Source of the DNA: Bacteroidota bacterium
Lineage (GTDB): Bacteria; Bacteroidota; Bacteroidia; Chitinophagales; Chitinophagaceae
Length of the DNA stretch: 64,000 nucleotides
Direction of reading: 5' to 3'
NCBI GenBank assembly: GCA_018266615.1
Contig: JAFEAB010000089.1
Span: forward strand, 1 to 64,000
Shown here piece after piece: positions 35,904 to 45,060 of the stretch. Positions within the stretch are counted from its first letter, which is position 1, and every line of letters starts with the position of its first letter. A model generated the notes under the pieces. It was not told the DNA's origin, made no database searches, and saw nothing but the letters and a program-made list of their open reading frames with translations. The translations under genes and the position numbers were made by a program.

Positions 35904-38741
35904 TTATTTTGGGTTTCCATCTACATCCAATTCTGTTATCTCATAACCCAACTTCTCTAATTTGGGCAGGATAGAAGCCTTATCCCCAACCAAAATGATA
36001 TTGAATTTATCGTAGGTAATCCATTTCTTAGCCAGGGCATCTATTTCGGATTTCGAAATGGAAGATAAAATCTTGTTTTGTTCTGTTACATAATTGGCTG
36101 GCAGATTATAATCGAGAATCCGTTTTATGAAGGCAGCTTTTTGGCTTCCGGTCTCATACATCAAAGCATCCCGTTGGCCAATGGCATTTTTGGTGAAAGT
36201 AAGCTCCTCCCCGGTAACACCCTTTTCAACATAGGATTTTATATCTTCCATCAGGGCACTCAGCGCGCTATCCGTTGCATTGGCACGAATCCCTGAACTA
36301 AAGGTGAAAGCACCACCATATTCATCTCCGGTAAAAGACGACCTCGCCCCGTAGGTCCAGCCCTTTTCTTCTCGTAGGTTCATATTTATAATACTATTAA
36401 AACTACCTCCCAACGGGAAGTTCATCAGCCCTGCCCGGTAGAATTCCCCGGTGGCATCATATTTTAATTTGGTAAGATAACCCACCCGAAATTCTGTTTG
36501 TGCCGCATTTGGCACATCTACCAGGTAAATTTTTGTTTTAGAAATTTCTGGGGTGTTTCCTACCAGTTTTGGAAGGTTTATTTTTTTATTAGGCAGGTTA
36601 TTCAAAAAATGAAGTTTGGGTAGAATTTCTGTTTCTGTGATATCTCCCACTATAACTACATTGGTTCCCTGACTACTAATCCAATTACTGTAATAATTCT
36701 TTACATCCTGGAGGCTTAGATTATTTACTGTATGCTCGGTTCCCTCTTGCCTCATCCCCCAAATAGAGCCATTGCCATAGTTGATTTTGTTATATACCGC
36801 ACTGGCAATTGATTGCGCGTTTGCCCGGTAGTTTTTAAAAGCAGCCAGGGCCTGTTTTTTATTTCTTTCAAATGCATCTTCTGTAAAATTGGGCTCCAGG
36901 ATTCTTTCCGAAAGGAGTGCAATAGATTGATCCAGGTTCTTTTTCAGGCATTGCATCGAAATACTGATATTATCCAGTCCGCTTGAAATGCGGATACTGC
37001 TTCCCAATTTCTGCAATTCAAGCGCCAGTTGTTCTGCCGTGTAATGCCGGGTATCTTCATTCATCATATCTGCAACTAAAGATGCCAACCCCGCTTTGGC
37101 GGTATCGGTTGCCTGTGCCAGGTGGCCACCCGGAATGGTTATTAAAATAGTAACAATAGGCAATTCGTTATTTATGGTTCCAATGAGTTTAATGCCATTG
37201 GGTTGCTCTTTTTTCCAGAAGGGAGGTACTTTTTCAACCGGGTTAGGCCCATTGGCGGGAATCTTATTCCTGTCAAAATGATCCTGACCCTTCATATATT
37301 TTAATCCATCATACCCATAATCGGGATGGGTGTAATGGGTAGTGTCTATAGTATAATTATCGGGTTTAGCCGGCGTCTTGTAGTTTTTGGTTAGGACTGA
37401 AAGGATTACCGCATTCTTGTTTTTGAGGTATTTGTTAAAAACCCGCATTACATCTTCTTTTGTAACCGCCAGGTATTTTTTTAATTGGATCCCTATCATA
37501 TTGGGGTTACCTGCAAAAGTTTGAAAAGCTGCCAGTTGCGAAACTTTGCCTGAAATACTCTGCAGGCCATTAATATATTGGGCTTCAATCCCCCCTTTGA
37601 ATTTAGCTATATCATCGTCCGTTACCCCTCTTTTTTCAAAGGCGGAAATTACATCCTTAAACATGGAATCTGCTGCTTCCAGAGAAGTTCCTGAAAATGG
37701 CCGGATCGTAAAATTAAAATCTCCTGCAAGCTCACTGTTGCTACTATACGCATTTGCCTGCATGGCTTTTTTTGTTTTCACCAATTCCTGGTACATAATG
37801 GAGTTTCTTCCCTGGCCAAGAACCTGAGCCAGGCAGGATAGGGCCGCCATATCGGGATGGTACAGCGGAACCGTAGGAAAGGCAACTTCAAGCTGGGGTA
37901 ATTTTGCATAGTTATCGACATAGGAAACATAACGGTTGTTGCTAAGCGAAACGGGTGGAAGTATGGTTTTTTCAACTTTTGGCCCTGCGGGGATATTGCC
38001 AAAATATTTCTCTGCATATTTAATTACATCTGCGGTTTTTACATCGCCTCCTACAGTTAGAGTGGCATTGTTAGGCCCATACCAGCGAAGGAAGAAATTT
38101 TTAAGATCCCTGAGGGTTACCCGGTTCAGGTCTTCTACATATCCAATGGTTAACCAACTGTAAGGATGTCCAAATGGATAAAGATTTTTTGAAATAGTTT
38201 CGCCTGCCAATCCGTAAGGCCGGTTGTCGTAATTCTGGCCTCTTTCATTTTTTACGGTGCTGCGTTGGTTTTCAAATTTTTCCTGGGTCACGGCATCCAG
38301 CAAATACCCCATTCTATCGGCTTCCAGCCAAATCATTTTTTCCAACTGGTTACTTGGCACGGTCTCATAATAATTGGTGCGGTCGCGGTTGGTAGAGCCA
38401 TTTAATGTTCCCCCCGCGTCTGTAATAATTTTAAAATGTTCTCCTTTAGCAACATGGTCACTGCCTTCAAACATCATGTGTTCAAAGAAGTGAGCAAACC
38501 CGCTTTTCCCAATTTCCTCCCGGGCGCTCCCTACATGATAGGTAACATCTACATGTACAATGGGGTCGCTGTGGTCTTCTGTTACAATAATGGTTAGGCC
38601 ATTCGGCAATTTATACTCCTCAAACGGGATGACAAGTTCATTTCCTTTTTTGGTTACTTTTTCAATAAATTTTGCCTGGGCATTTGCAAATCCTGCTATC
38701 AGGAGGAAGCAGGCAACGGTAGTAAAGTGCTTATAATTCAT
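35904..38741 (-). CDS. Secreted fused M16 peptidase (two M16 units in one chain)
   Basis: The protein has 945 residues with a signal peptide (NYKHFTTVACFLLIAGFANAQ, boundary approximate). The first half carries the active zinc motif HFFEH in GFAHFFEHMMFEG. The second half, from about residue 500, repeats the M16 fold with AGLASLVADMMNEDTRH in place of HxxEH, so it is the inactive unit. It is therefore the single-chain counterpart of the two-gene M16 pair at 6.6-10.1 kb. It acts in the periplasm or outer membrane; the substrate is unknown. Confidence 0.92.
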   Translation of the reverse strand: MNYKHFTTVACFLLIAGFANAQAKFIEKVTKKGNELVIPFEEYKLPNGLTIIVTEDHSDPIVHVDVTYHVGSAREEIGKSGFAHFFEHMMFEGSDHVAKGEHFKIITDAGGTLNGSTNRDRTNYYETVPSNQLEKMIWLEADRMGYLLDAVTQEKFENQRSTVKNERGQNYDNRPYGLAGETISKNLYPFGHPYSWLTIGYVEDLNRVTLRDLKNFFLRWYGPNNATLTVGGDVKTADVIKYAEKYFGNIPAGPKVEKTILPPVSLSNNRYVSYVDNYAKLPQLEVAFPTVPLYHPDMAALSCLAQVLGQGRNSIMYQELVKTKKAMQANAYSSNSELAGDFNFTIRPFSGTSLEAADSMFKDVISAFEKRGVTDDDIAKFKGGIEAQYINGLQSISGKVSQLAAFQTFAGNPNMIGIQLKKYLAVTKEDVMRVFNKYLKNKNAVILSVLTKNYKTPAKPDNYTIDTTHYTHPDYGYDGLKYMKGQDHFDRNKIPANGPNPVEKVPPFWKKEQPNGIKLIGTINNELPIVTILITIPGGHLAQATDTAKAGLASLVADMMNEDTRHYTAEQLALELQKLGSSIRISSGLDNISISMQCLKKNLDQSIALLSERILEPNFTEDAFERNKKQALAAFKNYRANAQSIASAVYNKINYGNGSIWGMRQEGTEHTVNNLSLQDVKNYYSNWISSQGTNVVIVGDITETEILPKLHFLNNLPNKKINLPKLVGNTPEISKTKIYLVDVPNAAQTEFRVGYLTKLKYDATGEFYRAGLMNFPLGGSFNSIINMNLREEKGWTYGARSSFTGDEYGGAFTFSSGIRANATDSALSALMEDIKSYVEKGVTGEELTFTKNAIGQRDALMYETGSQKAAFIKRILDYNLPANYVTEQNKILSSISKSEIDALAKKWITYDKFNIILVGDKASILPKLEKLGYEITELDVDGNPK

Positions 38742-39000
38742 TTCTTGTTAAATATTGTATTGGTTTAAAGGTATTAAAACCTGAAAACAATTTTAGTTGA
38801 TTTTTATTAGCGGATTTAAAACGGAGAAGTTAAAACCGGAAGGAAATCCTTCCAATTTTGTATTCTAACTTAAAGGGTAGGATAAGAAACAACGATTTGT
38901 GCGAATAAATGACAGACCTAATGCGGAAGAAGCCAGTTTTGAAAGGAGGCTTGTTTTATAAATGGGCTATTAAAGGCAGGAATGATCAGAAATGGGATAC

Positions 39001-40548
39001 CTACAGTTTAATCTCTTCTTCATTATTATCGAAAAAGCGGAATTCGGTGAGGTGGTAGGTGCTATTGGATTTTACTTTTATTTTTTGTTTAAACCGCCAG
39101 CTCCATTTCATCCGGCGGGATGGGAATCCGCAGGTGAGGTGGGAATAAAGGATGGGATGAACCTCTATGGTGAGGCCTTTATGCTTTTGCATAATGAGGT
39201 AGGTGAGGTTCTTCAAAATTTCGTCCTCCAGAATGAGGGTAGAGGAAACCTTACCGGTACCGTGGCAACTTGGACAAATTTCACTGGTATTGATGGTGGT
39301 TTCCGGCTTCATTCGCTGCCGGGTAATTTGCATCAAACCAAACTTGGTGATTGAAAGCACCGCATGTTTGGCCCTGTCGGGACGCATGAATTGATCCATG
39401 GCGTCGGCCACCTTCTTTTTATTCTCCGCCAGCTTCATATCAATGAAGTCGACCACAATAATACCCCCAAGGTCGCGTAAACGCAGTTGCCTGGCAATTT
39501 CCTCTGCTGCTTCCAGGTTGGTTTCAAGGGCGTTTTGTTCCTGGTTATTGCTAACGCTTTTATACCCGCTGTTTACATCAATTACATGCAGGGCCTCAGT
39601 GGGTTCAATAATTAAATAGGCCCCACTTGGCATATTAACCGTTTTACCAAAAGAGGCTTTAACCTGCTTGGTAACGCCAAAATTGTCGAAAATAGGCTGA
39701 CCGTTATTATAATAAGAAACGATCTCTGCTTTTTCAGGGGCAATTTGCTGGATATAACTTTTGGTATCGGCAAAAATACTTCTGTCGTTTACCACGATCC
39801 GGTTGAAGTCTTCATTTAAAAGGTCGCGCAGGATGCTGGTCGTTTTTCCCTGTTCGCTAAGAATGCGGGTTGGGGGTACAGCGCCTTTTAAGTTCTTTTG
39901 GATGGTAGCCCAGGTTTTTACCAGGTTGTTTAAATCAGTGTGTAATTCAGCCGTGCTTTTTCCTTCGGCAGCAGTCCGTACAATCACCCCCAGATTTTTG
40001 GGTTTGATGGCTTCAATTAATTTTTGCAGCCGCTTTCTTTCATCCGAAGAGTGAATTTTACGGGATACCGCAATTATATCATTGAATGGAGTTACTACAA
40101 CAAAACGGCCGGGAAGCGACAATTCGCAGCTAAGCCTGGGGCCCTTGGCTGCAATAGGCTCCTTTAAAATTTGAACCAGGATGTTCGGCTTTCCATTCAG
40201 AACTTCTGTAATTTTTCCGGTTTTTACAATTTCAGGTTCCACTTTGAATTTGGAAAAGTCCAAACCCTCGGGACTGTTATCGTTTATCGACTGATTTGTA
40301 AATTTCAGGATCGACCGGACGTAAGGGCTTAAGTCGGTATAATGAAGAAAGGCATCTTTTTCAAACCCCACATCCACAAATGCGGCGTTAAGGCCCGGAA
40401 TGAGTTTTTTTACTTTTCCCAGGTAAAGATCTCCCACCGCAAAACTTGCATCCGCTTTTTCGCTGTGCAGCTCTACGAGCTTTTTATCCTCCAGAAGCGC
40501 GATTTCCACGCCTTGGGGAATAGCATTAATGATGAGATCCTTTGTCAA
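39001..40548 (-). CDS. rng: Ribonuclease E/G family endoribonuclease (Rng)
   Basis: The protein has 515 residues. An N-terminal S1 RNA-binding domain (GDLYLGKVKKLIPGLNAAFVD) is followed by the RNase E/G catalytic domain. It carries GGIIVVDFIDMKL with metal-binding Asp residues, and a zinc-type CPSCHGTG motif near residue 430. The start must be TTG at 40548, because no ATG occurs before the S1 domain and homologues begin with the same TKDLIINAIP text. It is downstream of the tiny COX24-type gene and the TPR/HU genes. Confidence 0.93.
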   Translation of the reverse strand: MTKDLIINAIPQGVEIALLEDKKLVELHSEKADASFAVGDLYLGKVKKLIPGLNAAFVDVGFEKDAFLHYTDLSPYVRSILKFTNQSINDNSPEGLDFSKFKVEPEIVKTGKITEVLNGKPNILVQILKEPIAAKGPRLSCELSLPGRFVVVTPFNDIIAVSRKIHSSDERKRLQKLIEAIKPKNLGVIVRTAAEGKSTAELHTDLNNLVKTWATIQKNLKGAVPPTRILSEQGKTTSILRDLLNEDFNRIVVNDRSIFADTKSYIQQIAPEKAEIVSYYNNGQPIFDNFGVTKQVKASFGKTVNMPSGAYLIIEPTEALHVIDVNSGYKSVSNNQEQNALETNLEAAEEIARQLRLRDLGGIIVVDFIDMKLAENKKKVADAMDQFMRPDRAKHAVLSITKFGLMQITRQRMKPETTINTSEICPSCHGTGKVSSTLILEDEILKNLTYLIMQKHKGLTIEVHPILYSHLTCGFPSRRMKWSWRFKQKIKVKSNSTYHLTEFRFFDNNEEEIKL

Positions 40549-40589
40549 GAGAAACAGTTTAACATCCGTCTATTACGGAATTGCCGAAA

Positions 40590-40628
40590 AAAGAAAATAG
40601 GGTAATTGCAAATAATACAATTACCGTA
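40590..40628 (-). terminator. Candidate terminator after the 29-residue ribosomal protein gene
   Basis: GGTAATTG (40601-40608) pairs with CAATTACC (40618-40625), an 8-bp perfect stem. Read on the minus strand it is followed by CTATTTTCTTTTTT. The stem is AT-rich, so strength is uncertain. Confidence 0.45.
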
Positions 40629-40688
40629 TTGAACTACTAAATAGAAATAATTAATAGGGCGTTTGGCCCCAACGTGCAGAGAGGGAAA

Positions 40689-40778
40689 CTATTTCTTCTT
40701 ATGACGGTTTTTTCTTAAACGCTTCTTCCGCTTGTGTGTGGCGATTTTATGACGTTTTCTTTTTTTTCCACAAGGCAT
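40689..40778 (-). CDS. AURKAIP1/COX24-domain small ribosomal protein (29 residues)
   Basis: A 29-residue gene too short for normal ORF finding. The minus strand from ATG 40778 reads M-P-C-G-K-K-R-K-R-H, then KIATHKRKKRLRKNRHKKK and TAG. The almost wholly basic sequence with the KRKKRLRKNRHKK pattern matches the AURKAIP1/COX24 family, the bacterial relative of mitochondrial ribosomal protein mS38, known as a tiny conserved gene in Bacteroidota. It lies between the TPR gene and rng on the same strand. Confidence 0.93.
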   Translation of the reverse strand: MPCGKKRKRHKIATHKRKKRLRKNRHKKK

Positions 40779-40820
40779 AACCTGGTAAAATTTTGTTTAA
40801 CAATAAGTTTATGGTAAAGG

Positions 40821-41681
40821 CTATTGAAGGCTTTTAATACGCTTATCCACTTCTTCTGAATAGTGCGGATTATTAGCCAGCCGTTTACTGATCGTGTACC
40901 AATTAATTGCTTCGGCCCGTTTTCCGGCAGCCGCATAAGCGTCTGCCAGGTAAGCAATTGCTTCGAGGTTGGTCGGTTGTTCTTTTACAACCCGGTTAAA
41001 TCTGGCAATGGCTTTATCGTATTGCCCCGATACCATGCCACCCACCCCAAGCATAAGTTGTGCTTTCATATTATTGGAATCCTTTCGGGCCACCGTAAGA
41101 ATTTCCTGAATTCCTTTTAATGTCTGTTGCGGATCGGAAGATTGACTGTAACCATAAATATAACAGCTACCCAGGCCAATCCGCAGGTCATCGTTTTGAG
41201 GATCGATTTTGATTGCACGTTGAAAAAGATCTATCGCTTGCGCGGTTTCCCATTCCAGTTTTGCTTCGTCTTTTTCTACCCGAAGCCACTCCAGAAATAA
41301 TTGGGCTGCGAAGTTGAGGTTTTTTTCCGAATTATCCAATTTAGCAGCCTCCGCCTGATAAAAAAGAGCTGGCTCGTAAAATTTTGTGGAGTCTTTCCAG
41401 AAATTGGCAAGTGAGAGTAATTTTTCAGTACCGCTGCCCCGCTTTTCCAAAGAATCCATCTTAGCCAGGGCAGTAGCGGAAAGACTGGCCTTCTTTTCTT
41501 TTATAAAGTCTTCAATATCAAAGGAATGATTATGAGAATCTGCAGCTTGGGCCACCGGTTTAGGAGGCTCACTGGTTTTCCCAAATAAAAAAAGAAGAAT
41601 AACTAAGGCTAAACCGGAAACGGCGATGAGGAGTTGTTTTTTCAAAATTTTTATCCCTTTTGGGGATGCAAATTTACTCAC
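40821..41681 (-). CDS. TPR-repeat protein with N-terminal membrane anchor
   Basis: The protein has 286 residues. One hydrophobic segment is near residues 15-35 (LLIAVSGLALVILLFLFG), followed by a helical region and several tetratricopeptide repeats (for example AIDLFQRAIKIDPQNDDLRI, AIARFNRVVKEQPTNLEAIA). The start is GTG at 41681, overlapping the HU gene's TGA stop in a GTGA arrangement, so translation is coupled. It is likely an inner-membrane protein with a periplasmic or cytoplasmic TPR domain for protein contacts; the partner is unknown. Confidence 0.88.
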   Translation of the reverse strand: MSKFASPKGIKILKKQLLIAVSGLALVILLFLFGKTSEPPKPVAQAADSHNHSFDIEDFIKEKKASLSATALAKMDSLEKRGSGTEKLLSLANFWKDSTKFYEPALFYQAEAAKLDNSEKNLNFAAQLFLEWLRVEKDEAKLEWETAQAIDLFQRAIKIDPQNDDLRIGLGSCYIYGYSQSSDPQQTLKGIQEILTVARKDSNNMKAQLMLGVGGMVSGQYDKAIARFNRVVKEQPTNLEAIAYLADAYAAAGKRAEAINWYTISKRLANNPHYSEEVDKRIKSLQ

Positions 41682-42001
41682 TCTTCTTCATTGTCGTCTG
41701 CAATTTTAGGCGCTTGTTTTATGTCGGCACTTTTTATTACCTGAACAAATTCTTTGGCAGGTTTAAATGCGGGGATAAAATGCTCGGGGATATTTACAGC
41801 AACATTTTTTTTGATATTTCTTCCGATTTTTGCTGCACGCTTTTTTATGATAAAACTTCCAAAGCCCCTGATATACAGGTTTTCGCCACCTGCAAGGGAG
41901 GCTTTGATCTCCCTAAACATCGTTTCTAACGTTACAAGCACATCCACTTTTGGAATGCCTGTTTTGTCAGAGATTTTGTTAATGAGGTCTGCTTTTCTCA
42001 T
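41678..42001 (-). CDS. HU/IHF-family DNA-binding protein
   Basis: The protein has 107 residues from ATG 42001 (MRKADLINKISDKTGIPKVD). The frame is open to 42163, but the extra 54 residues have no family counterpart and overlap the divergent mutY promoter, so I reject them. The fold has LYIRGFGSFIIKKRAAKIGRN, typical of the DNA-bending arms, with the proline-containing tip text IPEHFIPAFKPAKEF. An acidic C-terminal tail ends DDNEEE. It is a nucleoid protein, heading an operon with the TPR gene and divergent from mutY. Confidence 0.92.
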   Translation of the reverse strand: MRKADLINKISDKTGIPKVDVLVTLETMFREIKASLAGGENLYIRGFGSFIIKKRAAKIGRNIKKNVAVNIPEHFIPAFKPAKEFVQVIKSADIKQAPKIADDNEEE

Positions 42002-42104
42002 ATAATCGAAATTTGAAAGGTAAGGTAGTAAAATCTTTCGAAATCCCAAAATAAACTTATGATTATCAATATGTTTTAGCTTATTGTCTGATGAAACCCC
42101 AAAA

Positions 42105-43181
42105 ATGCCAGAAAACTCCCTCTTTTTTACAAAAACCTTGCTTAAATGGAACCGGGAATCCAATACCCGGATGATGCCCTGGAAGGCAGAGAAGGATCCC
42201 TACAAAATATGGTTAAGCGAAATTATACTCCAACAAACCAGAGTGGAGCAGGGGATGGCATATTATCAGCGATTTATCCTAAAATATCCCACTATCCGTG
42301 CTCTTGCAATGGCGAATGACACCGATGTGTTTAAACTCTGGGAAGGACTGGGCTATTATGCCAGGTGTCGGAATATGCTTTTTACCGCCCGGTTTCTATA
42401 TAATAATAAGAAGGCCGTATTTCCCTCCCGCTATGAGGATATTTTAGCATTAAAGGGTATCGGGACCTATACCGCCGCTGCCATTGCTTCCTTTGCTTTT
42501 AATTTAGCTTACCCGGTAATTGATGGCAATGTTACCCGTGTTATTTCTCGGTTTTTTGGTGTCGGGGAATATGTGGATTTGGCTATTGGAAAAAATATAA
42601 TCAACAACCTGGCTCATAAAACAATCGATAAAAAATCTCCGGGAAAATACAACCAGGCTATCATGGATTTTGGCGCAACCGTATGTAAACCCGTCGGTCC
42701 GCTTTGTAATCAATGTCCTCTATCAGGAAAATGTTTAGCCCTTATGGATAATCGGGTGGCCCAATTGCCCCGAAAAAGGGGAAAGATCCGTATTCGGGAC
42801 CGGTATTTTCATTTCCTGGTTATTATTCAAAAGGATCAAATTTTTATAAGGGAAAGGATAGCACGCGATATCTGGCAGCATCTGCACGAATTTGTGTTGA
42901 TTGAAAATGGAAAATTGCTTTCAGCTAAATCGTTCTTTTCGAAATGTTCCAATTCAATTCCAACCGGGATATCCTATTCTGATTTAATTTATTCTTCCGG
43001 GGAGTATAAACAACAACTCTCCCACCAATGCATTCATGCCCGGTTTATCCTGGTAAAGCCCAAAAAGGAGGTGAAACTGGATGGGTTTTTAACAATACCA
43101 ATTGGTTCGCTGCATCGATATGCTTTCCCGCGGATTATAACGAAGTGGCTGGCCGAGAACCCGTTTTATTCCCTGCCATGA
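42105..43181 (+). CDS. mutY: A/G-specific adenine glycosylase MutY
   Basis: Repair glycosylase removing adenine paired with 8-oxoguanine. 358 residues from ATG 42105; a frame extension starts at TTG 42084. Catalytic Glu is in SEIILQQTRVEQG. The helix-hairpin-helix LKGIGTYTAAAIASFAF is followed by catalytic Asp in VIDGNVTRV. The [4Fe-4S] cluster cysteines are in CKPVGPLCNQCPLSGKC (C-x6-C-x2-C-x5-C). The C-terminal NUDIX-like domain (IRDRYFHFLVIIQKD) recognises 8-oxoG. It is followed by ssb, gldE and gldD, a typical Bacteroidota order. Confidence 0.96.
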   Translation: MPENSLFFTKTLLKWNRESNTRMMPWKAEKDPYKIWLSEIILQQTRVEQGMAYYQRFILKYPTIRALAMANDTDVFKLWEGLGYYARCRNMLFTARFLYNNKKAVFPSRYEDILALKGIGTYTAAAIASFAFNLAYPVIDGNVTRVISRFFGVGEYVDLAIGKNIINNLAHKTIDKKSPGKYNQAIMDFGATVCKPVGPLCNQCPLSGKCLALMDNRVAQLPRKRGKIRIRDRYFHFLVIIQKDQIFIRERIARDIWQHLHEFVLIENGKLLSAKSFFSKCSNSIPTGISYSDLIYSSGEYKQQLSHQCIHARFILVKPKKEVKLDGFLTIPIGSLHRYAFPRIITKWLAENPFYSLP

Positions 43182-43262
43182 TATTTAGGCTATGCGGTAA
43201 AATTGATTATCTTTAAGGTTGAAGAAAAACGACTGCCGAAGGAAGGAAATAAAACAAATTGA

Positions 43263-43703
43263 ATGAGGGGTGTTAATCGGGTAATATTGATTGGTAATCT
43301 GGGAAAAGACCCGGATATGCAATTTCTGGAAGGGAATATTGCCGTAGCAAAATTTTCTCTTGCCACCACCGAAACGTATAAAGACAGAAGCGGAAAACTC
43401 ATTTCTCAAACCGAATGGCATACCGTAGTTTTATGGCGTGGCCTTGCCGAACTGGCACAAAAATACCTCCATAGAGGAAGCCTCGTTTATATTGAAGGCC
43501 GCCTGAAAACGAGAAGCTGGGAAGATAAAGAAGGAAATAAAAAATTTGCAACCGAAATTATTGGCGACAACCTGATAATGCTCGATAAAAGGTCGGACGG
43601 AACAATCCCTAATACAGGGGAAGATTTTATGGGTCCGGAAGGAAACCTCAGAGATATGGATTCGGATGTAAAGCCTCCATCAAATACTGATACCAGTCAG
43701 TAA
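43263..43703 (+). CDS. ssb: Single-stranded DNA-binding protein
   Basis: OB-fold SSB of 146 residues. The N-terminus is RGVNRVILIGNLGKDPDMQF, the middle is SQTEWHTVVLWRGLAELAQKYL and GSLVYIEGRLKTRSW, and an acidic C-terminal tail follows. It ends NTDTSQ rather than the classical DDDIPF tip, so the usual partner-binding tail is weak or lost. It lies downstream of mutY and upstream of gldE, all on the plus strand. Confidence 0.93.
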   Translation: MRGVNRVILIGNLGKDPDMQFLEGNIAVAKFSLATTETYKDRSGKLISQTEWHTVVLWRGLAELAQKYLHRGSLVYIEGRLKTRSWEDKEGNKKFATEIIGDNLIMLDKRSDGTIPNTGEDFMGPEGNLRDMDSDVKPPSNTDTSQ

Positions 43704-43725
43704 TTTTCTAACAAAATTATTCGCA

Positions 43726-45060
43726 TTGGATTATCATTCGGTTGCACCCTTTCACCTGCTGCTTATCACGCCTGCTGTTACTACCGTGTTGGTTTTTACC
43801 AGTATCATTTTGCTTATCGTTTCCTTCCTGATGTCGGGAAGCGAAGTGGCATTTTTTTCACTTACCACCAAAGACCTTAATGTATTAAAAACCCGACAGC
43901 AGCCCGCATTCCGACGAGTAGTTAACCTGATGGAAAGGCCCAAGACCCTGCTCGCCTCCATGCAAATCACCAGCACATTTGTGAATATCGGGTTCATTCT
44001 TTGTGTAAATACCCTGGTAGATGAATGGATGGGGAAACAATATGGATTCTGGCCTTTGTTTCTTGTAAAATGTGTCTGCCTGATTATCCTCCTGATCCTT
44101 TTTGCAGAAGTGCTTCCCAAAGTTTGGGCCACTCACCACAAAATCTGGTTTGCCTCCATGGCTTCCCTGGTAGTGGAAATTTTCAACAGCCTCTTTTATA
44201 CCCTCAGTAAAAGAATGGTCCGGTTTACAGACCGGATTGAAAAACGACTGACGGCCGACAGCTCGGGACTAACGGGTGAAAATAATATAGATTATGCCAT
44301 CGACCTCCTTCCCGATCATGAAGCATCGGTAGAAGAAAAACAAATCTTAAAAGGGATCCGTAAATTCGGCGATACCATGGTAAAGCAGGTAATGCGGACA
44401 CGCCTCGACGTGAGTGGAATTGAACAACAAACCAGCTTCGCTCAACTGGTAAGAAAAGTAGGCGAATTGCATTATTCACGCCTCCCCGTTTTTCGAAATA
44501 ACCTTGATGATATTGCCGGGATGCTGCACACCAAAGACCTCATTGCGCATTTGAATGAACCGGATGACTTTAACTGGCACCCCTTGATCCGGGTTCCCCA
44601 CTTTGTGCACGAACAAAAACTGATTGAAGACCTCCTGCAGGAGTTTCGGGCTAACCGCAACCACTTTGCCATTGTGGTGGATGAATTTGGCGGAACCTCG
44701 GGCATTGTTACCCTCGAAGATATTATTGAGGAAATTATCGGCGACATCAAAGATGAATTTGATGATGAAGAAAGCGCTAATAAAAAATTAGATGACTTCA
44801 ATTATATCTTTGAAGGAAAAACCATGATTAACGACGTGTGCAAAGCCATGAATATCGCTGTGGATAGCTTTGATGATATCCGCGGGGATAGTGATTCACT
44901 TGCCGGACTGGTGCTGGAAATTGCCGGAGAATTCCCCCAGGTAAATTCAAATCTTAACCATGGCCTTTTTACCTTTATCCCGCTCGAAATCAATAAAAAC
45001 AGAATAGATAAAGTAAAAGTCACCATCCAAAACACCCCTCATGCCCAAACCCCTGATTAA
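43726..45060 (+). CDS. gldE: Gliding motility-associated protein GldE (CNNM/CorC-like membrane protein with CBS domains)
   Basis: The protein has 444 residues. The CNNM transmembrane domain has several hydrophobic segments (VLVFTSIILLIVSFLMSGSE, and FLVKCVCLIILLILFAEVLP). It is followed by a CBS pair (MRTRLDVSGIEQQTSFAQLV, FAIVVDEFGGTSGIVTLEDI) and a CorC_HlyC-type C-terminal domain (LAGLVLEIAGEFPQ). The only start that keeps the N-terminal helix is the TTG at 43726. Its position between ssb and gldD identifies it as GldE. Its stop overlaps the gldD start by 20 bases, indicating a tightly coupled operon. Confidence 0.9.
   Translation: MDYHSVAPFHLLLITPAVTTVLVFTSIILLIVSFLMSGSEVAFFSLTTKDLNVLKTRQQPAFRRVVNLMERPKTLLASMQITSTFVNIGFILCVNTLVDEWMGKQYGFWPLFLVKCVCLIILLILFAEVLPKVWATHHKIWFASMASLVVEIFNSLFYTLSKRMVRFTDRIEKRLTADSSGLTGENNIDYAIDLLPDHEASVEEKQILKGIRKFGDTMVKQVMRTRLDVSGIEQQTSFAQLVRKVGELHYSRLPVFRNNLDDIAGMLHTKDLIAHLNEPDDFNWHPLIRVPHFVHEQKLIEDLLQEFRANRNHFAIVVDEFGGTSGIVTLEDIIEEIIGDIKDEFDDEESANKKLDDFNYIFEGKTMINDVCKAMNIAVDSFDDIRGDSDSLAGLVLEIAGEFPQVNSNLNHGLFTFIPLEINKNRIDKVKVTIQNTPHAQTPD

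Noticed and set aside
41678-42163. Long 161-residue version of the HU-like protein
   Set aside because: The extra N-terminal 54 residues have no family match and cover the divergent mutY promoter region; the ATG at 42001 starts the family text.
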